Below are positions 52,080 through 61,944 of a stretch of 64,000 nt of DNA, piece by piece. The first letter of the stretch is position 1, and each line of letters starts with the position of its first letter. The stretch lies in NCBI RefSeq assembly GCF_900166635.1, contig NZ_LT800497.1, positions 720,303 through 784,302 on the forward strand, in the 5' to 3' direction. This DNA is from Oceanobacillus timonensis. Its GTDB lineage: Bacteria > Bacillota > Bacilli > Bacillales > Amphibacillaceae. The notes beneath the pieces were generated by a model. The model did no database searches. It was given only the letters and a program-made list of their open reading frames with translations, and was not told where the DNA came from. The position numbers and the translations under genes were made by a program.

Positions 52080-54098
52080 ATGGTCAACTTAACTAGAAGG
52101 CAAAAAAAGTTATTGCGTCTGATGTTAAGCGAAAAAGGGTTTAAGACAATAAAAAGTTATGCTTCCATGATGCAGGTTTCAGAGAGAACGATGTATAGTG
52201 ACCTCGAAATAATTAGGCAGTTTTTAGAAGAAAATAATGCAAAGCTGCAAAAAAAGCCGGGTACTGGGGTAAAGGTTCAAATGAAGCAAGAAGTGAAGGA
52301 CCGAATGCTAAATGCGATGGACATGTTTAACGATAAAATGATACCGCTTTCTACAAATGAGAGAAAAATAGACATCCTGAAGCAGCTGTTATTATCGGAA
52401 AAAACGACGTCGTTACAAAAACTCTCTGAAACGTATTTAGTAAGTAAAAGTTCTTTAGTGAATGATTTAGATGAGATTGAAGTGTGGGTTCAGCCCTATC
52501 ATATTAAGCTGATTCGGGATAGAAGAGGCACGCAAATTATAGGAGACGAAAAAAATAAGAGGAAGGCCATTGCGGAAATAATTATAAGAAATATTCATTA
52601 TGATTTCTCCGATGAAGAAAAATTTCCGCAAAGTCGGGTAGAACTTGGCATTTTTAAAAGGTTAGCCAGTATTTTTGGGACTTCTGATTTGATGATTGTA
52701 GAGGAAATTATCAGTGAAGCCGAAAAGCAATTAAACTACTATATTATCGAACCTTATTACACGAATTTAATCACCCATGTCTTAATCTCCATCAGCCGGA
52801 TTACAAGCGGATATAAGATTGATAATATCTCGAATAATGAGAGGCACGGCGATAGGGACAAGACATACTTCGTGACTTGCTTTATTGCAGGGCAAATAAC
52901 GGAAAACTTTGGTATCGATATTCCGGAAAAAGAGGTTATCTACTTGCATCAATATATCCTTGGTTCCGGAAAAAGTAAAGACATGACGCATGCGGATTTA
53001 AGCGAATTAATACATGGAATCGATGAGGATACCCGTTCTGTTGTCACAGAAATGATAACGCTGTCATCGCGAATTGTTCATATGGATTTTTCTGCTGATA
53101 AAGAATTGTACTTAGGGCTGCTGATGCATGTGAAGCCTATGTTAAATCGGCTGTATTATTCCATTCATATAAAAAATCAACTGTTAAGCGATATTAAAGA
53201 ACAGTATTCCGGCACGTTTGCCATGACTCTTCTTGCCAGTTCGGCTATTGAGAACCAATTGGATTTAAGAGTAAATGAAGATGAAATCGGTTATCTAACG
53301 ACCTATTTCCAGGCTGCTATTGAAAGACAGATGACAGTAAAAAATGTCATTGTTGTCTGTCCGGATGGCATAGGGACTTCCGAATTGATTGCCAACCGAA
53401 TAAAAAGATATTTACCTCAATTTAATGTAAAAGCAACGATGCCGCTTACGGAGTTAAACAAGATAGATCGTAGTGATGAACATATCGATTTTATTATATC
53501 TACGGTGCCTATTCCATTTGATTCGCTACCGGTCGTTGTGGTCTCGCCTTTAGTAAACGAAATAGATTTGAAAAATATATCAAGCTTTACGACGAATTTA
53601 TCTGTTTCCCATTTGATAAAAGAAAATACTTCTTACTATGAGTTGCTACGTTTTTTAGAAAGCGATCTTATATTTTGCGATGTCGATTTTCAAGATAAAA
53701 AAACGGTGATTCATTTTATGTGCAGGCAACTTGCCAATAAAGGGTATGTCAGCCGGAATTATGGAGATTCCGTTATAGAACGGGAACAAACAACACCAAC
53801 GTCAATAGGGAAATGCGTTGCCATGCCACATGGGGATTCAAGACATGTACAAGAGACGAAAGTATCCATTGCTATTTTAAAACATGCAATCGATTGGGGG
53901 CATGGCGTAAAAGTGAAAATGATTTTTATGATTGCCGTCAAAATGGATGAAACGATCTCCAAGAAAATTATTCGGGATTTTTACCGGCTATTTGAATCTG
54001 AAAATACGCTAAACAAGGTTATTTCCAGTAATACGCCGGAAGAACTGCTTCATGTTTTAAAAGGATCCAGCAGGTATTTGGAAAGTGTAAATGGCTAA
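52080..54098 (+). CDS. PRD/PTS-domain transcriptional activator (MtlR/LicR-like)
   Basis: A 672-residue multidomain regulator. ATG 52080, with AAGGAG 9 nt upstream, is preferred to the ATG at 52038. Domains in order: N-terminal HTHs (about 1-160; SYASMMQVSERTMYSDLEII), PRD1 (about 180-280; His in THVLISISR and LHQYILG), PRD2 (about 290-410; His in LLMHVKPMLNRL), EIIB-like domain (about 420-510; VVCPDGIGTSE with the Cys), and EIIA-like domain (about 525-672; AMPHGDS with the His). In PRD2 the second conserved His is replaced (GYLTTYFQAAIER). It should activate the EIIBC-EIIA-aldolase-cupin operon in response to PTS phosphorylation. Confidence 0.88.
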   Translation: MVNLTRRQKKLLRLMLSEKGFKTIKSYASMMQVSERTMYSDLEIIRQFLEENNAKLQKKPGTGVKVQMKQEVKDRMLNAMDMFNDKMIPLSTNERKIDILKQLLLSEKTTSLQKLSETYLVSKSSLVNDLDEIEVWVQPYHIKLIRDRRGTQIIGDEKNKRKAIAEIIIRNIHYDFSDEEKFPQSRVELGIFKRLASIFGTSDLMIVEEIISEAEKQLNYYIIEPYYTNLITHVLISISRITSGYKIDNISNNERHGDRDKTYFVTCFIAGQITENFGIDIPEKEVIYLHQYILGSGKSKDMTHADLSELIHGIDEDTRSVVTEMITLSSRIVHMDFSADKELYLGLLMHVKPMLNRLYYSIHIKNQLLSDIKEQYSGTFAMTLLASSAIENQLDLRVNEDEIGYLTTYFQAAIERQMTVKNVIVVCPDGIGTSELIANRIKRYLPQFNVKATMPLTELNKIDRSDEHIDFIISTVPIPFDSLPVVVVSPLVNEIDLKNISSFTTNLSVSHLIKENTSYYELLRFLESDLIFCDVDFQDKKTVIHFMCRQLANKGYVSRNYGDSVIEREQTTPTSIGKCVAMPHGDSRHVQETKVSIAILKHAIDWGHGVKVKMIFMIAVKMDETISKKIIRDFYRLFESENTLNKVISSNTPEELLHVLKGSSRYLESVNG

Positions 54099-54124
54099 AT
54101 AAAACAAGGAGAGGGGTAAGGAGA

Positions 54125-55576
54125 TTGAGCAAAATAAAAATTGTCGCTGCAACGGGTTGTCCAACGGGGATAGCACATACGTTTATGGCTGCGGAAGCTT
54201 TAATGCATGCAGCAGAAAAGTTAGGAGCGGAGATAAAAGTAGAGACACACGGTCAAGTAGGAATAGAAAATCAATTAACAAAAGAAGAAATTGAACAGGC
54301 GGATGGTGTCATTATTGCTGCGGATAAAGATGTGTTAGCAGATCGATTTTCCGGAAAACCGGTGATAGATGTTTCGGTTTCCAGAGCGATAAAAGATCCG
54401 GAAACGCTGATACAATCCATTATCAATGGAGAAGCAAAAACCTATCGATCCAGTAACCAGACGGAGCAATTAGATGAAGGGAATGACGACTATGAAAAGA
54501 AATCCGTAGCCAGAATCATATATCAACATTTAATGAATGGTATTTCGCATATGCTTCCTTTTGTTGTCGGAGGCGGAGTTTTAATCGCGTTATCCTTCTT
54601 GTTTGGTATTAACTCAGCTGATCCTGATGATCCATCTTATTCGGCTTTTGCAGCATTCCTGAATAATTCCGGAAGTATTGCCTTCAATTTAATGCTTCCT
54701 ATTCTGGCAGGTTATATTGCATCATCCATTTCGCAAAGGTCCGGGCTGGTAGCAGGATTTATAGGCGGTATGATTGCTGACCAAGGCGGGGCAGGCTTTC
54801 TGGGTGCATTGATTGCGGGTTTTTTAGCTGGATATCTGATGATGTACTTATCCAGAGCTTTAAAAGGGATTCCAGAATCGTTAAATGGATTAAAAGCAAT
54901 TTTTATTTTGCCTTTAGTAGGGATTTTTGCCATCTCTGGAATAATGACTCTATTGGTCGTTCCGATGTCGTCTATTAATACGTGGATGCAAGAATTTGTC
55001 ACCGGCTTTCAGGGAGCCAGTCCCATCCTTTTAGGAATCATAGTAGGTTGTATGGGCGCATCTGACTTAGGAGGTCCAATTAATAAAGCAGCTTATGTAA
55101 CCGCATTAGCTTTGTTAGCGGATGGAAACTATTATTTTATGGCTGGCGTTTTCTCTGCCAGTATGACGCCACCGTTGATTACCGCTTTTGCAGTGGTATT
55201 TTTCAAAAAATATTTTAACCAATCGGACCGGAGTGCTGGTATTGTCAATTTCGTATTAGGTTCTACACAAATTACAGAAGGAGCTATTCCATTTGCGGCA
55301 AAAAATCCGATCGTGATGATTCCCATTTTCATGCTGGGGTCTTCCATTTCTACTGCTTTAACGTATCTCATGGCGGTTCAAGTTCCAGCTCCGCATGGCG
55401 GGTTTCTGATATTCCCTGTCGCAACGAATGGCTTGTTATGGGTAGCAGCTGTTTTAATTGGATCAATCACTGGCTCCATCCTTTATGGACTTTATCAAAA
55501 AAGAGCATTCCATAAGAATGCAACATTAAACGCATCAGATCATACAGAAAGGACGGGAATAAAACATGTTGGATAA
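54125..55576 (+). CDS. Fructose-family PTS EIIBC component
   Basis: A 483-residue EIIBC. N-terminal EIIB (about 1-100) has the phospho-Cys in ATGCPTGIAHTFMAAEAL and the KVETHGQVG segment of fructose-type IIB. EIIC (about 130-470) has about nine hydrophobic stretches with LPFVVGGGVLIALSFLFG and ASDLGGPINKAAYV, typical of the fructose/mannitol group. Start is TTG 54125, with a GAGGGG ribosome site. It imports and phosphorylates a sugar, usually at C1 for ketoses; the EIIA partner is the next gene, and HPr and EI are supplied by the cell. Confidence 0.92.
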   Translation: MSKIKIVAATGCPTGIAHTFMAAEALMHAAEKLGAEIKVETHGQVGIENQLTKEEIEQADGVIIAADKDVLADRFSGKPVIDVSVSRAIKDPETLIQSIINGEAKTYRSSNQTEQLDEGNDDYEKKSVARIIYQHLMNGISHMLPFVVGGGVLIALSFLFGINSADPDDPSYSAFAAFLNNSGSIAFNLMLPILAGYIASSISQRSGLVAGFIGGMIADQGGAGFLGALIAGFLAGYLMMYLSRALKGIPESLNGLKAIFILPLVGIFAISGIMTLLVVPMSSINTWMQEFVTGFQGASPILLGIIVGCMGASDLGGPINKAAYVTALALLADGNYYFMAGVFSASMTPPLITAFAVVFFKKYFNQSDRSAGIVNFVLGSTQITEGAIPFAAKNPIVMIPIFMLGSSISTALTYLMAVQVPAPHGGFLIFPVATNGLLWVAAVLIGSITGSILYGLYQKRAFHKNATLNASDHTERTGIKHVG

Positions 55577-56027
55577 AGATGTATTGCAATTAGAAAATAT
55601 ATTTTTGCATGAAACATTAACATCAAAACAGGAAATATTTGAGCGCATAGCCGAAATCGCATTCCATAAGCGGGCTATTGATTGTCAAAAGGACATCGTG
55701 GACGGCCTATTTGAACGGGAAAACCAATCCACCACAGGTTTTTTAGATGGATTTGCCATCCCGCATGTCATATCGAATAAGGTAAATCAGGTCAGTGTGT
55801 TCATTTTAAAAAATGAACAAGGAATCGATTGGGAATCCATGGATGGGCAAGAAACGATATTCTTTATTGCTTTATTGATACCGGAAGAGAGCCAGAGTCA
55901 TCATCTAAAAATACTCTCTTCCATTGCAAAACTGTTAATGGATGAAAAAATAAGGCAAAAACTGCTTCAGGCTGCCAACAAGGAAGAAATATATGGTTTG
56001 TTAACACCTGCAGTATACCAGGGGTAA
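55566..56027 (+). CDS. Fructose-family PTS EIIA component
   Basis: A 153-residue EIIA of the fructose/mannitol type: phospho-His in FAIPHVISN (about 60-68) after the TTGFLDG loop, and a typical LLIPEESQSHHLKILSSIAKLL C-terminal half. Starts 11 bp before the EIIBC stop, so translation is coupled. Delivers phosphate from HPr to the EIIB Cys, and by competition to the PRD activator, linking transport to regulation. The 56028-56282 gap that follows has a strong ribosome site at 56184 leading only into a minute ORF. Confidence 0.9.
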   Translation: MLDKDVLQLENIFLHETLTSKQEIFERIAEIAFHKRAIDCQKDIVDGLFERENQSTTGFLDGFAIPHVISNKVNQVSVFILKNEQGIDWESMDGQETIFFIALLIPEESQSHHLKILSSIAKLLMDEKIRQKLLQAANKEEIYGLLTPAVYQG

Positions 56028-56282
56028 ATAACAACTGCAACCGTGTTATAAAATTACGGGAAGGATGTTGCAACAAGCTGGTATATTCCTATTCTGAAGA
56101 CTATGGTACGTTTGAAATAAGCAAACTGATGCTATTCAAGGGATATGTAACAGAAAAATGAAGTTTTCCCTTTATGTTCTATGAAAGGAGGTGAGGGTAA
56201 TGATCTAACATAAATGACACAATATGTTTTTTAACAGCGTTATTGAAATAAATAAAAATAGAATGAAAAGGAGATGGAGACA

Positions 56283-57071
56283 TTGAGTATTGCATATCGC
56301 ATGTCAAAAATTTTCAGACCAGAAACAGGGAACACATTTATATTACCGGTGGATCATGGACTTTCTTTAGGGTATGTGGAGGGATTAGAAAATCCAGCTC
56401 AAGTTTTAAAAAATTTAAAGAGTGATGATGTGGATACCGTTTTAATTGCCGATGGATTAGCCAATCAATGTGATGACGTTTTCTTTGGAAGAAACGCGCC
56501 AGCAAAAATGTTATGTGCTGATATTTTTTACGAAGAAGATGGAGAATTATTTCAAAAGCTGGTATTTTCCCCGGAAACGGCTTTGAAAAAAGGGTATGAT
56601 TGCCTGAAATTAATTTTATTCTGGGATAGACCGGCAAAAGAACGTATTGAATTTGTGGATCTCATTGCCCAATGTATTGAAGAAGCTCATAAATTGGATT
56701 TGCCAGTATTAGTAGAGCCATTAACAAGACATCCGATAGATGATCATGAAGAATATATTCAAGTATTATCGGACGGCGTTAGAACAGCTTTTGAATTAGG
56801 TGCCGATATTTTGAAAGTGCCGCACCCAGGGGATGCAGAAGTTCTAAAAAAATGGGTGGAATACTACCAAGTACCTTTCATTTTATTAGGCGGAGGAAAA
56901 AGCGGAACAATTGAAGATTTAAAAACTTCCGTACAGGAAGCAATTGATGTAGGCGTTCGAGGAGTAGCCATTGGAAGAAATATTTGGCAAAGATCACCGG
57001 AAGAAGCAAAAGAATTGATGGCCAGCTTCTCGGATATTGTACACAAGAGGGAAGGAAGTTTAAGAAGATAA
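56283..57071 (+). CDS. Class I aldolase, DeoC/LacD/FbaB family (second copy)
   Basis: A 262-residue TIM-barrel aldolase. Start set at TTG 56283; the ATG at 56274 overlaps the AAAGGAG ribosome site. Seen: FILPVDHGLSLG (about 17-28), YDCLKLILFWD, PVLVEPLTRHP, the Schiff-base Lys in GADILKVPHPGD and GVRGVAIGRNIWQ, all of the FbaB/LsrF group. It differs from the aldolase at 8349, which lacks VDHG. It likely cleaves the phosphorylated product of the PTS after isomerisation. The cupin gene follows. Confidence 0.85.
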   Translation: MSIAYRMSKIFRPETGNTFILPVDHGLSLGYVEGLENPAQVLKNLKSDDVDTVLIADGLANQCDDVFFGRNAPAKMLCADIFYEEDGELFQKLVFSPETALKKGYDCLKLILFWDRPAKERIEFVDLIAQCIEEAHKLDLPVLVEPLTRHPIDDHEEYIQVLSDGVRTAFELGADILKVPHPGDAEVLKKWVEYYQVPFILLGGGKSGTIEDLKTSVQEAIDVGVRGVAIGRNIWQRSPEEAKELMASFSDIVHKREGSLRR

Positions 57072-57147
57072 GTTAAAAATACACGTTGATTCATGAAATG
57101 GCTAACAGACGCATCATTACTTATTATTAGAAAGGAAACGTGATATC

Positions 57148-58062
57148 ATGGCGAAACTACTAGATATACTAGAAAACTTTCCTTTTAACAAAGATGAAAA
57201 AAGACCGATGTTAATTCGAAAACAAGATTATTCCACGGCATTATACCCGCCGAATAATGCTTTCACTTCTGACAATACATTCACATTGGTTTCCACAGAT
57301 ACTTTTATGCTGGGAATCTATGAATTAGGCCCAGGAGGAGCTTTTGCACCATTAGATATTCACCCGGGAGATGAAACGTATTATATATTGAATGGCCCCG
57401 TGGTGCAGCGCAGCGGAAATGGCCAGTTTGCCTATTTGGAAACGGGTGAAGGCTTGTATATGCCAGAGGGCGCTTGGCATTGCGGCCATAATTTTTCAAA
57501 TGAAAAGGCCAGAATCCTTTACTTTATAACACCAAAAGCTTGGAGTGAAGCGATTCCTCCTGCGGTGATCCCTTCAGAAAGTGAAACGAAATTTTATAAA
57601 GGACCTAATAATCATGAACTGCCCGATATGAAAGGGAAAATTAAAAATACGGCCCGGCAAGGTTGTACGGATGATATTGGTTCCTGGCCCGTAGAGGCAG
57701 AAGAGGCGAGAAAAGCAGGCGCTGTATATGCAGTCCGAGAAAATGAAAAGTTAAACAATATACACGGGACAGAACACCCAATGTTACTGCGTTTTATATC
57801 AAGCAATAATTATGGACATATGGGTGAAATGATTTTACCAGCAGGCGGATATGGCCCGCGATGTTCTGATCCGGACACGCATAAGGGAGACGGTGCGTTG
57901 TACTGCATTGACGGTCCGATAACAATCAATCTTATAGATAGAGAGGAAAGCTTTGTTTTAGAACCTGAGGACACTTTTTTCCTTCCAGCAGGGACAAAGT
58001 ATCAATTAGTCAATTTTGAGGGACAACCGTCCAAAGTTATTTTTTCGATTACTGAGTTGTAG
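57148..58062 (+). CDS. Bicupin protein, probable sugar (phosphate) isomerase or dioxygenase-like enzyme
   Basis: A 304-residue protein with two cupin domains. Domain 1 (about 45-135) keeps metal-type residues in DIHPGDETYYILNG and AWHCGHNF; domain 2 (about 205-300) has CSDPDTHKGDGALYCIDG and DTFFLPAGTKY. The second domain has lost part of the HxH pattern. Its operon mates are a PTS importer and an aldolase, so an isomerase making an aldolase substrate is likely (inference). The family is not one I can name. Ribosome site AAAGGAA precedes the ATG. Confidence 0.72.
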   Translation: MAKLLDILENFPFNKDEKRPMLIRKQDYSTALYPPNNAFTSDNTFTLVSTDTFMLGIYELGPGGAFAPLDIHPGDETYYILNGPVVQRSGNGQFAYLETGEGLYMPEGAWHCGHNFSNEKARILYFITPKAWSEAIPPAVIPSESETKFYKGPNNHELPDMKGKIKNTARQGCTDDIGSWPVEAEEARKAGAVYAVRENEKLNNIHGTEHPMLLRFISSNNYGHMGEMILPAGGYGPRCSDPDTHKGDGALYCIDGPITINLIDREESFVLEPEDTFFLPAGTKYQLVNFEGQPSKVIFSITEL

Positions 58063-58068
58063 TTTGTT

Positions 58069-58247
58069 ATGGATGAAATGGAAGCGGATAACATGCAATT
58101 TGAAATAATTAGAGAAGATATGTTGCTGGTGATGTTGTGCGGTTTTGGCAGACTTTAGAGGTTGTATTTGATTTGATAGACAGGCTTCGCTGGAATCAAG
58201 ATTACGATGATTATACAGAGAAACATAACCAAATCGATGATGGTTGA
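58069..58247 (+). pseudogene. Possible frameshifted small gene
   Basis: A frame from ATG 58069 reads MQFEIIREDMLLVM and ends at TAG 58158; another frame then gives VRFWQTLEVVFDLIDRLRWN and ends at 58247, inside the terminator stem. Together they look like one gene split by a frameshift near 58130. No good ribosome site. I do not recognise the family. Confidence 0.35.
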
Positions 58248-58274
58248 AAGCATCATCGATTTGGTTATTTTTTT
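58227..58274 (+). terminator. Strong intrinsic terminator of the PTS operon
   Basis: AACCAAATCGATGATG (58227-58242) pairs exactly with CATCATCGATTTGGTT (58251-58266), 8-nt loop, followed by ATTTTTTTATC. The 58275-58547 gap after it holds nothing recognisable. Confidence 0.9.
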
Positions 58275-58547
58275 ATCGAAAAATAATGTATTTCATTAAA
58301 AAATAATCGAATGGCAGGGGAAGGAACAATCTGGTTGTGTTTACATAAATAATATTTTCTATAGGTTTTAGAAAATATGGGTGCAGCAGTTTTAACTCTG
58401 AAAAGAGGGGAGAACATCATAGGATGTGTTTTGTGCATGAATATTATAAAAAGTGAATTTATCGATAAGTTCCAACTGGAATGTGCCATTTTTTTATTTT
58501 ACCTGGTACATTAGAATTAGATGATGTTTCAGAGTAAGGGAGGCTTT

Positions 58548-58769
58548 ATGATGAAATATAAGTATAGGATGAAAATCATTTTTGTGGATGAAGAGGGAGA
58601 GCGTTTTATTGAAGTGTTAGACAAAATGTCGTGGAATATATATGGTTTTTATGAACGGGAATTTGAAGGGCTGGATGTACGTGATAATTCGCAGGGGAGG
58701 AAATATGTGTTGAAACGTATGCATTTGATTCGTTCTGGTGCGTATGATGGATGCGGAGAAGGAATATAG
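58548..58769 (+). CDS. Hypothetical small protein (73 aa)
   Basis: ATG 58548 (or 58551) lies 4-7 nt behind a near-ideal AAGGGAGG ribosome site. The 73-residue product is charged, with the repeated YKYRMKIIF strand-like start and RKYVLKRMHLIR near the end; no signal or membrane segment. I do not recognise it. The frame continues upstream to 58521 but that ATG has no ribosome site. Its isolation, between a terminator and a convergent operon, gives no hint of function. Confidence 0.6.
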   Translation: MMKYKYRMKIIFVDEEGERFIEVLDKMSWNIYGFYEREFEGLDVRDNSQGRKYVLKRMHLIRSGAYDGCGEGI

Positions 58770-59147
58770 TTGGTGATTAGTGCGGATAGATTGATTTCGG
58801 AACGGAAAAAGCAGGAAGCAAATGTTTATGAGTTCGTAGTATAAGGAAGAGTGAAGTCATGATAGAAGGCTATTTATTCTATTGGAAGGATGGAATGGTA
58901 GCTTTTTGTGAGTAGATATTGTGGTAATAGAGGTTTCTAACAAAAGCATATCTATCGTACCAACTAATGAATGTAGAATCTCAATTTGAGTGATGTTGAG
59001 AACGAGCATTGATTAGTATTCCATCATTTACTCAATAGGACGTTTCATGACGCATCAGCCTGAATAAAGCCGATAACGCCATCTTTTTTTAAATCCATAA
59101 TGATGTAGTACGATCTAAATATCAGATATAAAGAACTTCAAATCACG
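58770..59147. other. Intergenic region of about 380 bp, minor coding debris
   Basis: It contains an 18-codon frame (ATG 58859) with AAGGAAG ahead of it and a 24-codon frame directly after the small gene; both are too short to be convincing. CGCCATCTTTTTTTA near 59070 resembles a terminator tail, without a clear stem. Otherwise nothing. Confidence 0.3.
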
Positions 59148-60218
59148 CTATTTAGCAATAATATGCGGCGAATCAGGAAACTCAATCCCAACCGTCTCGT
59201 ATTTTTGATATTTTTTCCCGTCGCGTGTATTAAACGCATCTATTTTTAATTCATAATCTTTCATTTCAACAAAATAGCGGGTGAAATTTCCATTATAAAT
59301 AATGTCTGTAATGGTTCCTTTTAGCGGGCTAGAGGATTTGATTTTAATTCGCTCCGGCCGAACAAGAATGGTTACTTTCTCACCCAGATTCGGTTGATTA
59401 TCTGTTTTTTCTTTAAAGCTTTTGATCGGAATCGGAATTGTACCTGTATCTAAATGATATTCCCCGTCTCTTTCATGCAACTCACCAGTGAAGAAATTTG
59501 CTTGTCCTACAAAAGTAGAAACAAACTCATTACTAGGATAATTATAAATGTTGTCAGATTTATCTAATTGTTGGATCCTGCCATTATTTAACACAGCAAT
59601 ACGATCGGAAATACTTAATGCTTCCTCTTGATCATGTGTCACAAAAATAACCGTTAAATTCAACTTATCTTTGATTTTGCGTATCTCTTCACGAAGTGCA
59701 ATCCGTAAATTCGCATCGAGATTAGACAGCGGCTCATCTAATAATAAAACTTTGGGCTGCAAGGCTAGACACCGTGCAATGGCTACCCGCTGTTGTTGGC
59801 CGCCGCTTAATGCTCCTGGTTTACGATCACCAAGTTCTCCTAGCTCCACTTGTGATAATGCTTCTCTGATTCGATTATGCTGTTCTTTTTTTGGTACCTT
59901 CATTTGTTTGAGACCATAAGCAACATTTTCATAAACTGTCATATGCGGGAAAAGCGCATAATTCTGAAACACCATACCTGTAGACCGTTTTTCTGGCGGT
60001 AACGACCCAATGCTTTGGTTATCTAACAAAATTTCTCCAGTATCTTGTTTATTAAATCCGCCAATCGTACGTAAAAGCGTTGTTTTTCCGCAGCCGCTTG
60101 GTCCAATAAAGGAGACAAGTTCTCCGCGCTTGATTGAAATGGAGATATCATCAACGGCTTTTACATCGCCAAAATATTTATATAAATTTTTTAATTCAAG
60201 AAAGCTGTTTTCTGACAT
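59148..60218 (-). CDS. ABC transporter ATP-binding protein (PotA/FbpC/PhnT-like)
   Basis: A 356-residue ATPase. Walker A GPSGCGKTT (38-46), signature LSGGQQQRVAIARCLA (135-150), Walker B LLLDEPLSNLD (155-165) and the His-loop VTHD are all present. The C-terminal part (about 240-356) is a TOBE-type domain. It matches importers of iron, 2-aminoethylphosphonate and polyamines. Last gene of a leftward operon with permease, binding protein and HAD phosphatase. Confidence 0.92.
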   Translation of the reverse strand: MSENSFLELKNLYKYFGDVKAVDDISISIKRGELVSFIGPSGCGKTTLLRTIGGFNKQDTGEILLDNQSIGSLPPEKRSTGMVFQNYALFPHMTVYENVAYGLKQMKVPKKEQHNRIREALSQVELGELGDRKPGALSGGQQQRVAIARCLALQPKVLLLDEPLSNLDANLRIALREEIRKIKDKLNLTVIFVTHDQEEALSISDRIAVLNNGRIQQLDKSDNIYNYPSNEFVSTFVGQANFFTGELHERDGEYHLDTGTIPIPIKSFKEKTDNQPNLGEKVTILVRPERIKIKSSSPLKGTITDIIYNGNFTRYFVEMKDYELKIDAFNTRDGKKYQKYETVGIEFPDSPHIIAK

Positions 60219-60242
60219 GTATAAACCTCCTAATAAAATGCA

Positions 60243-61934
60243 TCAAATGCGTATTCCAGTCTTTCTTTCAACAAATTTCAACAGTCCAAGGCATGCTAAA
60301 ACAATAACAATCATAATAAATGACATAGCCGATGCCAGACCGATTTTAGCCTGTTCCGCCAAATTCAGAATATAAATCGCAACCAGATTTGTGTTGGGTG
60401 AAATTAAAAAGACAACGGAACTTATCGAAACCATTGCTGTCATAAATGCATAGATAAACCCGGCAGTAAACGGCGGAATCATTAACGGAACAACAACTTT
60501 CCAAAATGTTTTATACGGTCCTGCACCAAGATCATTTGATGCTTCTTCCATGGATATATCAATCTGATGCATTTTGCTAATTGCCGCTTCTAAGCTGACA
60601 CCAATTTTCCGAAAGGTCATGTTCAAAACAAGAATCATGACGGTACCAGTCAAGAAGAATGGCGGACCATTAAAAATAAGTACATAACCGATTCCCATGA
60701 CGGTACCTGGTACTGCCAAACCAAATAAAGTTAAAAACTCCAGTAATTTCTTTCCTGGTATCGGCTTTCGTGCAAATAGGAACCCCTGTAATATGCCAAT
60801 TCCAGCCGCTAATAAGGCACTAATCAATGAAACAATTATACTTGTATATAAGGAATTCCAACCTGTTTCATTATTAAAATGTTCCAACGTGAAAGTATTA
60901 TTAATTCCAATAATTTTAACAAAAGCACCTAACACAACCATGATAAACATTAATAAAATAAAGGCTATAAATAGGCTGCTAATGGTCATTACGAAAGTCT
61001 TCACTGATTTGGAAAGTGGTATGTTGAATGAATTGGATTCACCGCTTATCGTACCTGTATCATTATCCTTCAGAAAATACGTTTGAAAAATAAAGATCAA
61101 TAAACTGGGGATAATCAAAAAGACTCCTAATACAGCGGCTTGCTCTAAATTCTGTTGTCCTACGACAAGTAGATAGGCTTCCGATGCTAAAAAGTGTGTT
61201 CCACCACCGATAATAAGTGGATTGGAGAAGTCAGCCAAAGCCATTACAAATACAAGCAGTCCTGCTTTAACAATGCCAGATTTGGCTAACGGTAATGTAA
61301 TTCCAGTGATTACTTTCCGTTGACTGGCACCAAGATCCTGGGCAGCATACTCCAAATCAGCATTCATATTCCGAAACGTACTTTCTACCAGCATATAGCC
61401 AATCGGAAAGTAACCAATAATCTGTGCTAATACAACTCCCCAAAAACCATAAATACTGAACTCCGCACCAACTATTTGATTAACGTAATCGGTCACGATT
61501 CCATTTCTCCCAAATAAGATAATCAGTGATAGCGAGAATATGAAAGGAGGTGCAACAAGCGGAAGCAAGGCAATACCTTTATACGATTTGGCTAGAGAAC
61601 TGTGCGAACGTGTTACATATAATGCAATATTAATACTCAAAAATAACACAATAATCGTGGTAATAATTGCCGAAAGTACACTATTTAATAAGGCATCCCA
61701 ATAATAAGGAGCTTGAAAAAATGTTTTATAATAATCTAGCGTTAAAGTACCCGTTCCGATACCGAAACTTTTTAATAGCACAGCAAATACCGGTGCAACA
61801 ATAAATAACAAAATTGCTATAGCAAGTATAATCGTAGCAATCGCAAACCACGGTTCAGACCAGAACCGCCTCCATATGGAAGGAGACGGATGTAACTGAT
61901 TTTTTATTGGCTGTGTTGCCGCCACAATAATCAC
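60243..61934 (-). CDS. ABC transporter permease, fused two-domain type (FbpB/PhnU-like)
   Basis: A 563-residue permease with about 12 hydrophobic segments, i.e. two permease domains in one chain as in the iron and thiamine/AEP-type importers. Two EAA loops: EYAAQDLGASQRKVITGITLP (around 195-215, N-half; split here) and EEASNDLGAGPYKTFWKVVVP (around 465-485). The order with the binding protein upstream and ATPase downstream gives a complete importer. Spacing to the binding protein is 10 bp. Confidence 0.9.
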   Translation of the reverse strand: MIIVAATQPIKNQLHPSPSIWRRFWSEPWFAIATIILAIAILLFIVAPVFAVLLKSFGIGTGTLTLDYYKTFFQAPYYWDALLNSVLSAIITTIIVLFLSINIALYVTRSHSSLAKSYKGIALLPLVAPPFIFSLSLIILFGRNGIVTDYVNQIVGAEFSIYGFWGVVLAQIIGYFPIGYMLVESTFRNMNADLEYAAQDLGASQRKVITGITLPLAKSGIVKAGLLVFVMALADFSNPLIIGGGTHFLASEAYLLVVGQQNLEQAAVLGVFLIIPSLLIFIFQTYFLKDNDTGTISGESNSFNIPLSKSVKTFVMTISSLFIAFILLMFIMVVLGAFVKIIGINNTFTLEHFNNETGWNSLYTSIIVSLISALLAAGIGILQGFLFARKPIPGKKLLEFLTLFGLAVPGTVMGIGYVLIFNGPPFFLTGTVMILVLNMTFRKIGVSLEAAISKMHQIDISMEEASNDLGAGPYKTFWKVVVPLMIPPFTAGFIYAFMTAMVSISSVVFLISPNTNLVAIYILNLAEQAKIGLASAMSFIMIVIVLACLGLLKFVERKTGIRI

Positions 61935-61944
61935 CTCTTATCAT

